A DNA stretch of 64,000 nucleotides from Desulfospira joergensenii DSM 10085 (GCF_000420085.1 NZ_ATUG01000003.1:1116001-1180000); one strand, 5' to 3'; shown: positions 26,442-35,194, counted from the stretch's first letter. The notes: generated from the letters alone by a model not told the origin. Translations and numbers: made by a program.

Positions 26442-26488
26442 TATTCGGACACCTGGTAATGAAGAGGGGTAAACAATATATTTTCCAA
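25886..26488 (-). CDS. C39/papain-like cysteine peptidase (200 aa)
   Basis: The protein opens with MENILFTPLHYQVSEYDCVP. Cys18 in YDCVPTALVNAISYLF matches the nucleophile context of C39-like peptidases (QxDCGPTAL in classical members). His125 (TEEHYLMAS) and Asp141 (IYCFDSY) complete a plausible triad with correct spacing. There is no signal peptide or ABC transporter domain, unlike bacteriocin-processing C39 enzymes. The target is unknown. A nearly identical but truncated copy lies 3 kb away. Confidence 0.65.
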   Translation of the reverse strand: MENILFTPLHYQVSEYDCVPTALVNAISYLFHRKEIPPMVIRHIYLYCLDTVGRNARFGIGGTSKYAVRLVGNWLNSYRMKSFAVRTEFIDGESVRIDRESKINQCLEQEGVVLCNMLLTKTEEHYLMASKADDKWIYCFDSYRRSFVRGMHKNVEVLNPEDGRSPNLRIRQTWFNQSVNERFCLGPIELRESLLIWRVS

Positions 26489-26714
26489 TCTGTGTCAATG
26501 GGTTTTCAAATCCGGTCTACCGGCCATCTCCAATCATCGCCTTTTGGACCGATTTCCTGGGCCTTGAACTCAAAACAAAATCCTGATGATCAGAGACGAC
26601 CTATATATAGATTCCCGGCAGATTTATCAATTTGATAATTCTCAATGACCGATGTAAAATCAAGTGCAATGATCAATTCTTAAATAGCTCAACAATTTTT
26701 GCAAGGATATTCAA

Positions 26715-27956
26715 ATGGACAGGTCAAAAATGATAATTGGTGCCGACTTGTTATATGACGGCAAAGGCAAAGCCACACAGATGACCATAGTGGTTGAAGA
26801 GGGTAAGATTGTTGAGGTTTCCAATAAAAAGTACAAAAGCGACATCAAGGGAATTGTGACGCCTGCATTCATTGATCCCCATTCACACATCGGAATGGAG
26901 CGCCAGGGAGAACCGGCGGCGGAGTCTGAGGTGGACGATACATATAAGACCATTTCACCCATGCAAAATCCTGTGGACAGTATTTATTTTGATGACAGGG
27001 CCTTTGTTGAGGCGGTTGATTTCGGAGTGCTCTACAGTTGTGTTGTTCCGGGCAGCGGTAATTTGATCGGAGGCAGGGCCGTTACCATAAAAAATTTTGC
27101 TGCTAACCGGCGCGGGGCTGTGCTGGATGATTACGGTTTCAAAATGGCGCTTGGGCATAATCCCAGGGCCAACCCGGTTTCCCATTCAGGACGTCACAAC
27201 ACCCGTATGGGAAACGCAAGTCTTTTGGAAAAAAATTTTTCTGATGTGCTGAGAAAAGAAAAACAGGCAAAAATAAAAAAAGAAAAGGCCCTGTTTGATT
27301 TAAAAAAAGAATCGAAAAAAAATACTTTTTCAAATCAGGAGACTGAGCAGAATAAAACATGGATTGAAGAAGAATATAAGCTGGCTTTATCCTCCGAACA
27401 ATGGACTTTATTTGAAATGCTTTCGGGACAAAAGACCATAAAGGTTCATGTTCACAAAGAGGACGATGCCTTATATTTGATTGACCTCAAAAAAAAATAT
27501 GATCTGAAGATTACGGCTGAACATGCCTGCAGCATAAGCCGCATGGAAATCTTCAGGGAATTTCTGGAAAACGATATCCCCGTTGTTTACGGCCCCATGA
27601 GCTCCCTTGATTACAAAGTCGAACTGAATGGGGCATCCTATAAAAATGTAGTCCCCCTGATGGCCTCCGGTGTCCGGTTCGGTCTTATGACGGATCACCC
27701 GGTCATACTGGCCCATCACCTACGGGATTCCTTGAAGTACTTTTTGATCCGCGGGATGAGCCCGGAAAAGGCCATCGGTTTGATTTCATTTGAAAATGCG
27801 AGGATACTCCACCTGGACGACCGGCTGGGGTCTGTTGAACCCGGAAAGGATGCCAGCCTCATCGTTTGGAATCAGGACCCCTTTTACATGGGTGCTTTTC
27901 CGGTCATGGTTATGGCCGAGGGCAGGATCGTCCGGGAGAATAAAGGCCGCCCCTGA
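26715..27956 (+). CDS. Amidohydrolase-superfamily protein (imidazolonepropionase-like)
   Basis: The 413-residue protein has the metal-binding start DPHSHIG (His56, His58), a lysine-containing KVHVHKEDD segment, TAEHACSISR and a late MTDHPVI with the catalytic Asp. These fit cytosolic amidohydrolases that hydrolyse cyclic amides or deaminate. Residues about 180-225 are an inserted lysine- and glutamate-rich stretch (KEKQAKIKKEKALFDLKKES) not usual in the family, likely an exposed loop. It ends with the normal GSVEPGKDASLIVWNQDPF beta-sandwich strand. It is a single gene and the substrate is unknown. Confidence 0.8.
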   Translation: MDRSKMIIGADLLYDGKGKATQMTIVVEEGKIVEVSNKKYKSDIKGIVTPAFIDPHSHIGMERQGEPAAESEVDDTYKTISPMQNPVDSIYFDDRAFVEAVDFGVLYSCVVPGSGNLIGGRAVTIKNFAANRRGAVLDDYGFKMALGHNPRANPVSHSGRHNTRMGNASLLEKNFSDVLRKEKQAKIKKEKALFDLKKESKKNTFSNQETEQNKTWIEEEYKLALSSEQWTLFEMLSGQKTIKVHVHKEDDALYLIDLKKKYDLKITAEHACSISRMEIFREFLENDIPVVYGPMSSLDYKVELNGASYKNVVPLMASGVRFGLMTDHPVILAHHLRDSLKYFLIRGMSPEKAIGLISFENARILHLDDRLGSVEPGKDASLIVWNQDPFYMGAFPVMVMAEGRIVRENKGRP

Positions 27957-28030
27957 CCATGGGGTTTTTGGGCTTGATCTTCGCGTCACCGAAAAATTTT
28001 AATTACTATAGATCCCCTAAAACCAAGACT

Positions 28031-29446
28031 CTATGGCTTGAACCTGGATTTATCCAGACCATACTTTTTCATTTTTCCATAGAGGCCCCTGGGATGAACG
28101 CCGGCGATTTGTGCCGCTTTTCCCACCCTTCCCTTGGTCCGGGTCAGCACCATTTCAAAATATTTTTTTTCGATCCGGTCAAATACTTCTTTTTTGATCT
28201 CGGAAAGGCTTTTATTTTCCCAGTCAGAAGGCAGCCCGATACTCTTTTCATTTATCGGGAAATCCAACGGGGACTCTTCCATAAACGACTGGGGCAGGTC
28301 TGCTAGGGAAATCATACCGGAACTGCAAAGCAGGACAGCCCGTTCAATGACATTCATCAACTCCCTTATGTTGCCGGGCCATTGATATGCACAAAGTGCA
28401 TTAAGGGCTTCTTTGGAAAAGCGGGAGATGTTTTTCCCTACTTTTTTATTTGAAATATTTAAAAAATGGTTGGCCAGGGAGGGGATGTCTTCTTTTCTTT
28501 TCCTCAATGGCGGCAGGGTCAGGGAGATAACGCTCAACCGATAATAAAGGTCCCGGCGGAAGTTGCCTTTTTCAATCTCTTCTTCCAGGTTTTTGTTGGT
28601 TGCGGCAATGATCCTGACATCCACCCAGACAGATTCCTCACTGCCCACCGGCTTAAATTCCAGATCCTGCAGAACCCGTAAGAGCTTTGACTGCATCTGC
28701 AGCGGCATATCCCCGATTTCATCGAGAAACAAGGTCCCCTGGTGGGCCATTTCAAAGGCGCCCCGCCTGGAACGGACAGCACCGGTAAAGGCTCCGCGTT
28801 CATGGCCGAAAAGCTCACTTTCCAGCAGCTGATCCGGAATGGCAGCCATATTTAATGCGATGAATGATCCGTTGGACCGATTGCTTTCCTTGTGAATGGC
28901 TTTGGACAGGTGTTCCTTGCCGACACCGGTTTCGCCTAGCAGAAGCATGCTGGTATCGCTTTTCACAAACTGCTGGGTTTCATCAAGAAAAACCTGCATG
29001 GCTTTGCTGTTGGAAATGAAGTCATTTAAGCGGGGCTGGAATCTCCCCCGGTTGTCAAAACGGGAGGCATAGTTGAACTGACGTCTTGATTCAATGGTGC
29101 TTTCGATGGCTTCACAAAGACTTTCAGGTGAAACCACTGAATGGAGCAGCACATCGATACCCGTCGATAAAAGTTTTGCCTGCTCTTCAGAGGAATCCTG
29201 CTCATGCAGAACAATGGTTATCGGTTTTTCCGGCAGTTCATTGATCAGTCCGATGCTCTGCTCTATCGGCTTAGGAATAGCTGCCAGGCTGAAAATAAAA
29301 ATATCTGCGCAGCTTCCGGAAAGCTCGGGCCAGGGCATTTTCCCATCATGGCCGGTGATGAGCTGGACATCAAGATCGGATAGGTATTCTTTTATCAGGG
29401 CAAATTGTTTTTTATTGTTGATTGCACATGCAATTCTGATCAGCAT
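28031..29446 (-). CDS. Sigma-54-dependent transcriptional activator with degenerate receiver
   Basis: The 471-residue protein has an N-terminal receiver-like domain (about 1-120) that lacks the usual phosphoacceptor Asp: the strand reads ADIFIFSLA. An AAA+ sigma-54 interaction domain follows, with Walker A GETGVGKE (171-178), the GAFTGA loop (218-223), LFLDEIGDMP and NFRRDLYYRL. The C-terminus has a Fis-type helix-turn-helix (KGRVGKAAQIAGVHPRGLYG). No histidine kinase is adjacent. It is probably activated without phosphorylation, by ligand or protein contact. Its target promoters are unknown. Confidence 0.9.
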   Translation of the reverse strand: MLIRIACAINNKKQFALIKEYLSDLDVQLITGHDGKMPWPELSGSCADIFIFSLAAIPKPIEQSIGLINELPEKPITIVLHEQDSSEEQAKLLSTGIDVLLHSVVSPESLCEAIESTIESRRQFNYASRFDNRGRFQPRLNDFISNSKAMQVFLDETQQFVKSDTSMLLLGETGVGKEHLSKAIHKESNRSNGSFIALNMAAIPDQLLESELFGHERGAFTGAVRSRRGAFEMAHQGTLFLDEIGDMPLQMQSKLLRVLQDLEFKPVGSEESVWVDVRIIAATNKNLEEEIEKGNFRRDLYYRLSVISLTLPPLRKRKEDIPSLANHFLNISNKKVGKNISRFSKEALNALCAYQWPGNIRELMNVIERAVLLCSSGMISLADLPQSFMEESPLDFPINEKSIGLPSDWENKSLSEIKKEVFDRIEKKYFEMVLTRTKGRVGKAAQIAGVHPRGLYGKMKKYGLDKSRFKP

Positions 29447-29779
29447 AGGGATCCATATCTTTTTGGGTAAATATTTACTGTTTTTAAAATCTTCTTTTTA
29501 GATGCAGGCACTTAAATTAACACCAATTTTTTTGAATTACAACCGATAAAAACCCGATTGCTTCGATTGCAACCGAATCAATCGGTATATTCATGCTCGA
29601 AATTTGACTTTCGGTATGAATATACTGAAAAATACAGGGCCGGGATAAAGACTATAACATTCATAAATATCTGAAATTATAATGAATATAAAAATAATTC
29701 CTTTTGTTTTTCTGTGGCATACTTTCTGCTAAATGAGTTTTCGTTGAGCCGCCAAAAACGGCATTTACAAAAAAAACAA
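29447..29779. other. AT-rich intergenic region with an inverted repeat
   Basis: GTATATTCAT at 29585-29594 and ATGAATATAC at 29616-29625 are exact reverse complements 21 nt apart, within a divergent promoter region between the sigma-54 regulator and the SpeD operon. This could be an operator for either. The sigma-54 -24/-12 pattern (TGGC and TGC) is not obvious here. Nothing else was found. Confidence 0.5.
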
Positions 29780-29956
29780 ATGGGGAAACCTGAAATGACC
29801 AGAGAGAATGTTCGAAAGACAAAACATAAACATCCCAGATTTAAAGACACCCATGACGAAGATCTCAACTGGCAGGATAGAAAAGAAATCCAGAACCTTA
29901 GGCGAAAAGAAAATAAAAGATCGCAGAAACACAGAAACGGATCTGAGAAGTGGTAG
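29780..29956 (+). CDS. Small, highly charged protein (58 aa)
   Basis: The product opens with MGKPEMTRENVRKTKHKHPR and is about half lysine, arginine, histidine, glutamate and aspartate, with a KEIQNLRRKENKRS helix. No strong ribosome site precedes it; an internal ATG at 29795 is an alternative start. It lies 46 nt before the SpeD-like gene and could be the first gene of that operon. The odd composition makes it either a nucleic-acid-binding peptide or chance. Confidence 0.35.
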   Translation: MGKPEMTRENVRKTKHKHPRFKDTHDEDLNWQDRKEIQNLRRKENKRSQKHRNGSEKW

Positions 29957-30002
29957 CCCAAACAGACAAAAAACGAAATGATTCAGGAAAGGATTTGAAA
30001 GA

Positions 30003-30404
30003 ATGAACATCGCAGCAGCAGTTACAACCGAAGAAAAAAACGAGACCGCACTGGAAGTATGGGGCATTGCATCCGCAATTGATATTTACGGGTGTGATCC
30101 GGCCAAAATCAGAGATGCAGAACTGATCAAACGCTTTGTTGTGGATCTCTGCGATTTGATTGAGATGAAACGGTTTGGAGAAACACAGGTGGTGCATTTC
30201 GGAGAAGATGAAAAGGTCGAAGGATTTTCAATGGTTCAGCTGATTGAAACCTCTCTGATTTCCGCCCACTTTGCAAACAAAACCAATGCAACCTATCTCG
30301 ATGTCTTCAGCTGCAAGGCATATGATCCCGAAAAAGTAAGAGCATTTGCCCAGGAATACTTTGGGGGGTCTCTATCCAAACTCAATGTTACATATCGCTC
30401 CTAG
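30003..30404 (+). CDS. speD: SpeD-family pyruvoyl-dependent decarboxylase (AdoMetDC homologue)
   Basis: The 133-residue protein matches the S-adenosylmethionine decarboxylase fold: DIYGCDPAKIRDAEL, VVHFGEDEKVEGFSM, IETSLISAHFANKT and YLDVFSCKAYDP. By alignment with classical enzymes, Ser84 would become the pyruvoyl group, with His89 and Cys104 at the active site. The self-cleavage junction reads Thr-Ser instead of Glu-Ser. An AAGGATTTGAAAG site precedes the ATG. Some SpeD homologues are known to act on ornithine or arginine rather than AdoMet. No spermidine synthase is present here, so the true substrate is open. Confidence 0.8.
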   Translation: MNIAAAVTTEEKNETALEVWGIASAIDIYGCDPAKIRDAELIKRFVVDLCDLIEMKRFGETQVVHFGEDEKVEGFSMVQLIETSLISAHFANKTNATYLDVFSCKAYDPEKVRAFAQEYFGGSLSKLNVTYRS

Positions 30405-30416
30405 AGGAATCCTGAA

Positions 30417-31379
30417 ATGAAACATGGAGTCTACACAGAGCCGGAGCAATGCCGGAGAATCTGGGAAGAGATCTGGCCGGCTCAAGGGATATTCGATCTC
30501 TGGCCGGTTCGTTTCTGCTTTCAGGAGGCCTATTCAAATCCTTTGCAATTTCATACCATTGAGCAGGGCGGCAAGATCCTTGGATGCCTCCCGCTCAGCT
30601 GGAATGAAGAAACAGGGCAGTATGTCCTCTTTCCGGGGGAAACCTGGAAAGGGAAAACCTGGCTGGAACAAAATCGAATACCTGTGACGCATCCTGAAAT
30701 TTTAAATCAGCTCCTCGATGATGTTCCCGGATCACTGCACCTGAGGTACCTGTCCTGGAACCCGGTATTTGAGGGGGTATCCCAAACCCGTCAGGATGAA
30801 GAAGGTTACCTTTTTTATCCGGGAATGTACGATTATTCCTTTGAAAATTACTGGCTCGGCTTTTCAGGAAAATCCCGGAAAAAAATCAGGACCGAGTTTA
30901 AGCGGTTTGAGGATCGGAACCTGAGTTTCAGATTCAACAATACAGCCGACCTGGATCATCTCTTTGAGATGAATCAAAGGGCGTTTGCCTGTGATTCCTA
31001 TTTCAATGATCCTAAATTTTTTAACGCCTTTGACAGGCTGGCCTCTTTTTTATCCGAGATGGGCATGCTCAGAATCGTGACCATATCCATTGACGGAGAG
31101 ATTGCAGCAGTGGATATGGGGGCTGTCTTTAACAACACCTATACCCTGTTTGCAGGGGGAACCAGCCTTGAATTCCCCGGTATTGCAAAGATGATCAATC
31201 TCCACCATATGGAGTGGGCATGTCAGAAACAATTTAATGAGGTGGATTTCCTTTGCGGGGATTTTAACTGGAAAAAAAGATTTCACCTGCTGCCGAGGCC
31301 GCTTTATGAAATCGAGATTCAGAAACCTGTTCCCCAGTTTGAATGGTATAGAGATGAAAAACAAGCCCTGTGTGCATGA
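30417..31379 (+). CDS. GNAT/BioF2-like acyltransferase (FemAB-related)
   Basis: The gene starts 12 nt after the SpeD-like gene behind AGAGGAATCC. The 320-residue product resembles BioF2-like/FemAB N-acyltransferases: GKSRKKIRTEFKRFEDRNLSF, a FNDPKFFNAFDRLASFL helix, VTISIDGEIAAVDMGAVFNN and TYTLFAGGTSLEFPGIAKMI, then a DFLCGDFNWKKRF close. Such enzymes transfer an acyl or aminoacyl group to an amine. The N-terminal 130 residues are less conserved. Position suggests that it acylates an amine made by SpeD or the PLP decarboxylase. Confidence 0.7.
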   Translation: MKHGVYTEPEQCRRIWEEIWPAQGIFDLWPVRFCFQEAYSNPLQFHTIEQGGKILGCLPLSWNEETGQYVLFPGETWKGKTWLEQNRIPVTHPEILNQLLDDVPGSLHLRYLSWNPVFEGVSQTRQDEEGYLFYPGMYDYSFENYWLGFSGKSRKKIRTEFKRFEDRNLSFRFNNTADLDHLFEMNQRAFACDSYFNDPKFFNAFDRLASFLSEMGMLRIVTISIDGEIAAVDMGAVFNNTYTLFAGGTSLEFPGIAKMINLHHMEWACQKQFNEVDFLCGDFNWKKRFHLLPRPLYEIEIQKPVPQFEWYRDEKQALCA

Positions 31380-32634
31380 CAAAGTACTGGTGGTGGGCAC
31401 AACCGCCGATTATATCCATTGGATTCAAAGTTCCAGTCCGGGAAGAGCCCTGTTTCTGACCGAACCCGATATCCGGAAGAACGCCGGCGAACCCTGTCCT
31501 GGTCCTGAAGATGAGCTGGTGATCTCCTTTGACAATGGAGAACGGGTCAGGAGGGAACTGAAAAAGCACCTCCAGAAATGGGATCAGAGGATAACCGGGG
31601 TGGCCTGTTTTGACTGTGAATCCATGGAAACGGCATCCTTGCTTGCGGCGGATCTTTGTATTGATTATCCTGATATTCAATCCATTAAAAACTGCAGGGA
31701 CAAACATGAAACCAAAAAAATCTGGCAGAAAAACGATGTTCCCTGCCCAAAATCCATGCCCATACGCACGGTGGATGAGGCCGTTGAATTTTTGACAAAA
31801 TGCAAAACCGGTATTGTGCTCAAACCCTTCTGCGGAAGCGGCAGTGAACTGGTATACAGGTGCAAAACAGACCATGATTGCAGACATGCCTTTACAACCA
31901 TAAAAGACGGGTTAAAGAAAAGACGGAAGAATAGGTTGTTCAAAAGGGAAGCGTCCGGGCAGCATATCATGCTGGCGGAAGAATATATTGCAGGACCTGA
32001 ATACAGTTGCGATTTTATCATCGAAGATGAAAAGATCCGGATCATCCGGATGTCCCGGAAGATAAAATCTCCTGACCCGCCCTTTGGAACCGTCACGGGC
32101 TATATTCTTCCTGCCGGGCTGCCCAGACATATTCAACCGGATGAGCTTGAAATCATCCTGCTGAAAGCAGCCCGGTCCCTGGGCATCCACCGGGCCCTAT
32201 GCATGGTTGATTTCATTATCGGGGAGAATTCCCCCATGCTCATCGAAATGACCCCGCGACCGGGAGGGGATTGTCTCCCCTTCCTGCTAAAAACAGCCGG
32301 CAATCTTGACATCCTAGGCTTATCCCTGGATTTTGCCGAACACAAGCCCCTGCCGGTGAATGGCTCCCTGGCATTTACCCCCCATATCGGTCTTCGGATA
32401 CATGCCCGGAAACCGGGACGGTTTAACGGATTTAATGCAGATGCACTGGCAATGGATGAACGGGTTAAAAGTATCCATTTTATCCGTAAACCCGGACACA
32501 TGATTGCCTTGCCCCCGGAAGATTATGATTCGTGGCTGCTGGGCCACATCATTATCGAACCCTATAATAATAGTTATCCGGAAACCGAGAGTCTTTTGAT
32601 CCGAAAGCGCCTTCAAGTGGAGATCGAACAATGA
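31354..32634 (+). CDS. ATP-grasp ligase
   Basis: ATG 31354 overlaps the end of the upstream gene by 26 nt, giving a 426-residue protein. Longer in-frame readings lie wholly inside that gene. The fold is shown by a lysine-containing GIVLKPFCGSGSEL loop, the hinge strand MLAEEYIAGPEYSCDFIIED, a RALCMVDFIIGENSPMLIEM strand with metal-binding Glu, and a TPRPGGD loop. ATP-grasp enzymes form amide bonds between a carboxylate and an amine through an acyl phosphate. Here that fits joining an amino acid to a polyamine-like amine. Its stop overlaps the next start (ATGA). Confidence 0.8.
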   Translation: MKNKPCVHDKVLVVGTTADYIHWIQSSSPGRALFLTEPDIRKNAGEPCPGPEDELVISFDNGERVRRELKKHLQKWDQRITGVACFDCESMETASLLAADLCIDYPDIQSIKNCRDKHETKKIWQKNDVPCPKSMPIRTVDEAVEFLTKCKTGIVLKPFCGSGSELVYRCKTDHDCRHAFTTIKDGLKKRRKNRLFKREASGQHIMLAEEYIAGPEYSCDFIIEDEKIRIIRMSRKIKSPDPPFGTVTGYILPAGLPRHIQPDELEIILLKAARSLGIHRALCMVDFIIGENSPMLIEMTPRPGGDCLPFLLKTAGNLDILGLSLDFAEHKPLPVNGSLAFTPHIGLRIHARKPGRFNGFNADALAMDERVKSIHFIRKPGHMIALPPEDYDSWLLGHIIIEPYNNSYPETESLLIRKRLQVEIEQ

Positions 32635-33905
32635 CCGGCAACCGGGAAAACAGAATGCCTGCGATGTCAAAGAGCTCCATTGAGACTGTTCTTGCATCTT
32701 CTATTCAGAAGAAGAAAACATATCTGGAGGCGGTGAAGTCCCACGGCTCGCCCTTGTATATCCTTGAACCAGAGGTACTGGCCCAAAAAGCCAGGCAGTT
32801 CAAAAATGCCTTTGAGTCAGAGCTGTCCAAAATAAAATGCTATTTTGCCATGAAAAGCAACAACATGCCGCTGATCTCCGGAATCCTTGTGCAAAATGGA
32901 TTCGGCATTGATGTTTCAAGCGGATTGGAACTGGCAGCGGCATTGTCAATCAATGCGGAGGACATTGTTTTCAGCGGTCCGGGAAAAACAGAGAAAGAGT
33001 TGTTAATGGCCATTGAAAATTCATCAAAAACAACGCTTCTCCTTGACAGTTTTGGTGAACTGAAACGGCTGGAGAAACTGGTTCATGATCTTGACAGGCC
33101 ATTGGCGGTCGGTGTTCGGCTGAACAACAATCCAACAGGGTTGTGGCGCAAATTCGGCATCCCCTTATCCCGGCTCTCTGATTTTTACAATGAGGCCAAA
33201 GCCATTCCCAACATCTGTTTCAAAGGTCTTCAATTTCATTCTTCATGGAACCTGGAACCGGACCGGCAGATTGAATTTATCGAAATTTTGGGCACTCATT
33301 TAAAAACCATGCCAGAGGATTTTTTGAATGCCCTGGAATTCATCGATATCGGCGGCGGATACTGGCCTCCCCAAGGAGAGTGGCTGGTAAGTGAAAATCC
33401 CCTGGAGCATTATGCCTTGCCTGCACAGAGTATTGAATCTTTTGCCGGCAGGCTTGCACAAGCCTTGAAATCAAATATTTTACACCGGGTTGACTGCACC
33501 ATCTGCCTGGAACCCGGACGATGGATCTGTAACGATGCCATGCATCTTCTGATTCAGGTGATTGATAAAAAAGAAGAGGACCTTGTCATTACGGACGCAG
33601 GAACCAATACCATTGGCTGGGAACGGTTTGAATCGGATTATTTTCCGGTCATCAACCTCAGCAATTTTGAAAACCGGGAAAGGCCCTGCCATATTCTTGG
33701 ATCCCTTTGTACCCCCCATGACGTCTGGGGATATGCCTATTTCGGAAAATCAATATCCGAAGGAGACATATTAATGATCCCGATGCAGGGAGCCTATACC
33801 TATAGTCTTCGTCAGCAATTCATCAAACCATTGCCCAGGGTGGTGGCGGCAGAAGAGAGAGGTCTGTTCACGGAGACAGAATTTCAAAAAACTTGGAATT
33901 TTTAA
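32631..33905 (+). CDS. PLP-dependent decarboxylase (DapDC/ODC fold-type III)
   Basis: The ATG overlaps the ATP-grasp stop by 4 nt. The 424-residue protein has the alanine-racemase-fold decarboxylase hallmarks: YFAMKSNN with PLP-binding Lys75, GFGIDVSSGLEL, LQFHSSWN, IDIGGGYWPP, EPGRWICNDAMHLL, GSLCTPHDVWGYAYF with the catalytic Cys and Asp, and GAYTYS. Members decarboxylate diaminopimelate, lysine, ornithine, arginine or carboxynorspermidine. The specificity cannot be fixed by eye. Being last in the SpeD operon, it probably supplies or trims a diamine. Confidence 0.82.
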   Translation: MTGNRENRMPAMSKSSIETVLASSIQKKKTYLEAVKSHGSPLYILEPEVLAQKARQFKNAFESELSKIKCYFAMKSNNMPLISGILVQNGFGIDVSSGLELAAALSINAEDIVFSGPGKTEKELLMAIENSSKTTLLLDSFGELKRLEKLVHDLDRPLAVGVRLNNNPTGLWRKFGIPLSRLSDFYNEAKAIPNICFKGLQFHSSWNLEPDRQIEFIEILGTHLKTMPEDFLNALEFIDIGGGYWPPQGEWLVSENPLEHYALPAQSIESFAGRLAQALKSNILHRVDCTICLEPGRWICNDAMHLLIQVIDKKEEDLVITDAGTNTIGWERFESDYFPVINLSNFENRERPCHILGSLCTPHDVWGYAYFGKSISEGDILMIPMQGAYTYSLRQQFIKPLPRVVAAEERGLFTETEFQKTWNF

Positions 33906-33925
33906 TTCAAAAGAGCAAGACCAAA

Positions 33926-33959
33926 CAAAAAAAGGTTTTCAACTAAAAGCTGAAAACCC
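33926..33959 (-). terminator. Rho-independent terminator of the tRNA-Arg gene
   Basis: On the minus strand GGTTTTCA (51-58 side) and TGAAAACC form an 8-bp stem around a 9-nt loop, followed by a run of seven T. It lies 11 nt beyond the 3' end of the tRNA. It may also end the plus-strand decarboxylase transcript, though no T-run follows on that side. Confidence 0.7.
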
Positions 33960-33969
33960 TTGATATCAG

Positions 33970-34046
33970 TGGCGCGCCCGGCAGGATTCGAACCTGCGAC
34001 CCCCTGATTCGTAGTCAGATACTCTATCCAGCTGAGCTACGGGCGC
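33970..34046 (-). tRNA. tRNA-Arg (ACG)
   Basis: The cloverleaf is complete with CCA encoded. The acceptor GCGCCCG pairs with CGGGCGC. The anticodon arm is CTGACTACGAATCAG with loop CTACGAA and anticodon ACG, whose A is normally edited to inosine by TadA to read CGU, CGC and CGA. The T arm carries GGTTCGAATCC. TadA is encoded 4 kb away. Accessory DNA begins just upstream of this gene. Confidence 0.95.
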
Positions 34047-34061
34047 GTACCGTGAAAACAG

Positions 34062-34090
34062 TATATATCAGAGCTTTCCATCAAATTCAA
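34062..34090 (-). promoter_or_regulatory. Promoter of the tRNA-Arg gene
   Basis: On the minus strand -35 TTGAAT (34085-34090) and -10 TATATA (34062-34067) are separated by 17 nt, with the tRNA 5' end 15 nt downstream. The fit to the housekeeping sigma consensus is good. Confidence 0.65.
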
Positions 34091-34179
34091 GATTTTTCCG
34101 ACTTCCCGCAAAACTCCACAAAATAGAAAATTATTCCCGTGTATGCGGGAAGAATGCGGGAAAAAATATCATATTATAA

Positions 34180-34210
34180 AGAGGGGGACTAAGTGAGCCT
34201 CCTCTCTTTT
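34180..34210 (+). terminator. Possible terminator hairpin
   Basis: AGAGGGGG and CCTCCTCT pair over 8 bp with one G-U, around a 10-nt loop, followed by CTTTTC. It sits in the gene-less stretch 34091-34419 that separates the tRNA promoter from the HEPN-like gene. No other feature is seen in that stretch. Confidence 0.4.
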
Positions 34211-34419
34211 CTAAAATCTAAAAAATGATTTTTATGGATTTCGGGTAAGCCTTCGAAAAGCAGGATAATAAAGTTGAATTCTCATCCGGAAGAGGCACCC
34301 CCAGATGTAGTGGTCAATATATTTGGGTGAAAGCGACGGATAATAGACAAAGTCAACAGGTCAAGATGGCATTTCGGAGTCAACTTTCTATGACATTTTG
34401 TTGCGGATTCATAGAGCCC

Positions 34420-34923
34420 TTATGCAAACTGAAATTTGCCTCCATGATTTTCCATGATAAAAGAAAGGTCTTGAGCAGCATTTTGGAAAATTTCTTGAAT
34501 GATAGCCTTAGTCCCATAACATTCTCGTGACAATTCTTTATTGCTATAGATACTGTCATCAGAGAAATCGACGCCACCATCTGCCGCACATCGGGCTAAA
34601 TTAAACATCATATCAAACGTAATCTTTTCTCCTAATCTATGTGCAAGGCGATTACGAATTCTATTCATCTCTAAAAGGAAAGATGCCATACTCTCATCTA
34701 TCAAATTCCGATTCTTGGCAACCTCTACCTTGTTGGGAAAACTTAAATCAAATGGATTAAATTTATCATCTTTAGTCAATTTTAGTTCAATCAATTGAAC
34801 TAATACTGATTCGATTATTAAATGACCCGTTATATATGCACCAAGTTCAACATTGGCAAACAAGCCCGTAATATCATCAAGATCCGGTCGTTTTTTGCCT
34901 TTCCAATTTTTTGGAGCATTCAT
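34420..34923 (-). CDS. HEPN-like protein with an RxxxxH motif (167 aa)
   Basis: ATG 34923 follows AGGTGGTAAA. An ATG seven codons upstream lacks such a site. The protein is all-helical: LFANVELGAYITGHLIIESV, then LIDESMASFLLEMNRIRNRL and RLGEKITFDMMFNLARCAAD. The segment RNRLAH fits the R-x4-H RNase motif of HEPN domains, which cut RNA in toxin-antitoxin and defence systems. No nucleotidyltransferase partner (MNT) is adjacent. It sits in the island beyond tRNA-Arg. Whether it is a toxin or a plain RNA-handling protein is unclear. Confidence 0.5.
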   Translation of the reverse strand: MNAPKNWKGKKRPDLDDITGLFANVELGAYITGHLIIESVLVQLIELKLTKDDKFNPFDLSFPNKVEVAKNRNLIDESMASFLLEMNRIRNRLAHRLGEKITFDMMFNLARCAADGGVDFSDDSIYSNKELSRECYGTKAIIQEIFQNAAQDLSFIMENHGGKFQFA

Positions 34924-35194
34924 TTTACCACCTATAGAGTTCATTTATAATTTTTAGGTTGCCCTGGTCTGTCGAGATCCGGCTCTACACCATGACATTT
35001 TTGTTGGGGTCAAAACTCCATACTTTATTCCATCAAATGAATTTTCCTATGACCAATTTTATCCGGCATATCCCTTCTTTTCAACAGTAAAGGGATTCCC
35101 CCATATCTTGTGGTCGATGAGACCTTGGAAAAAGCGGCCAATCATAGACATATCTGTCGCTCTACTATTCCTTAAAAGTTCTGATTTTTTGTGA
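34924..35194. other. Intergenic region next to attC-like site 4
   Basis: No ORF with support is present. The stretch separates the HEPN-like gene from the attC-like site and contains no repeat that I can name. Confidence 0.4.
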
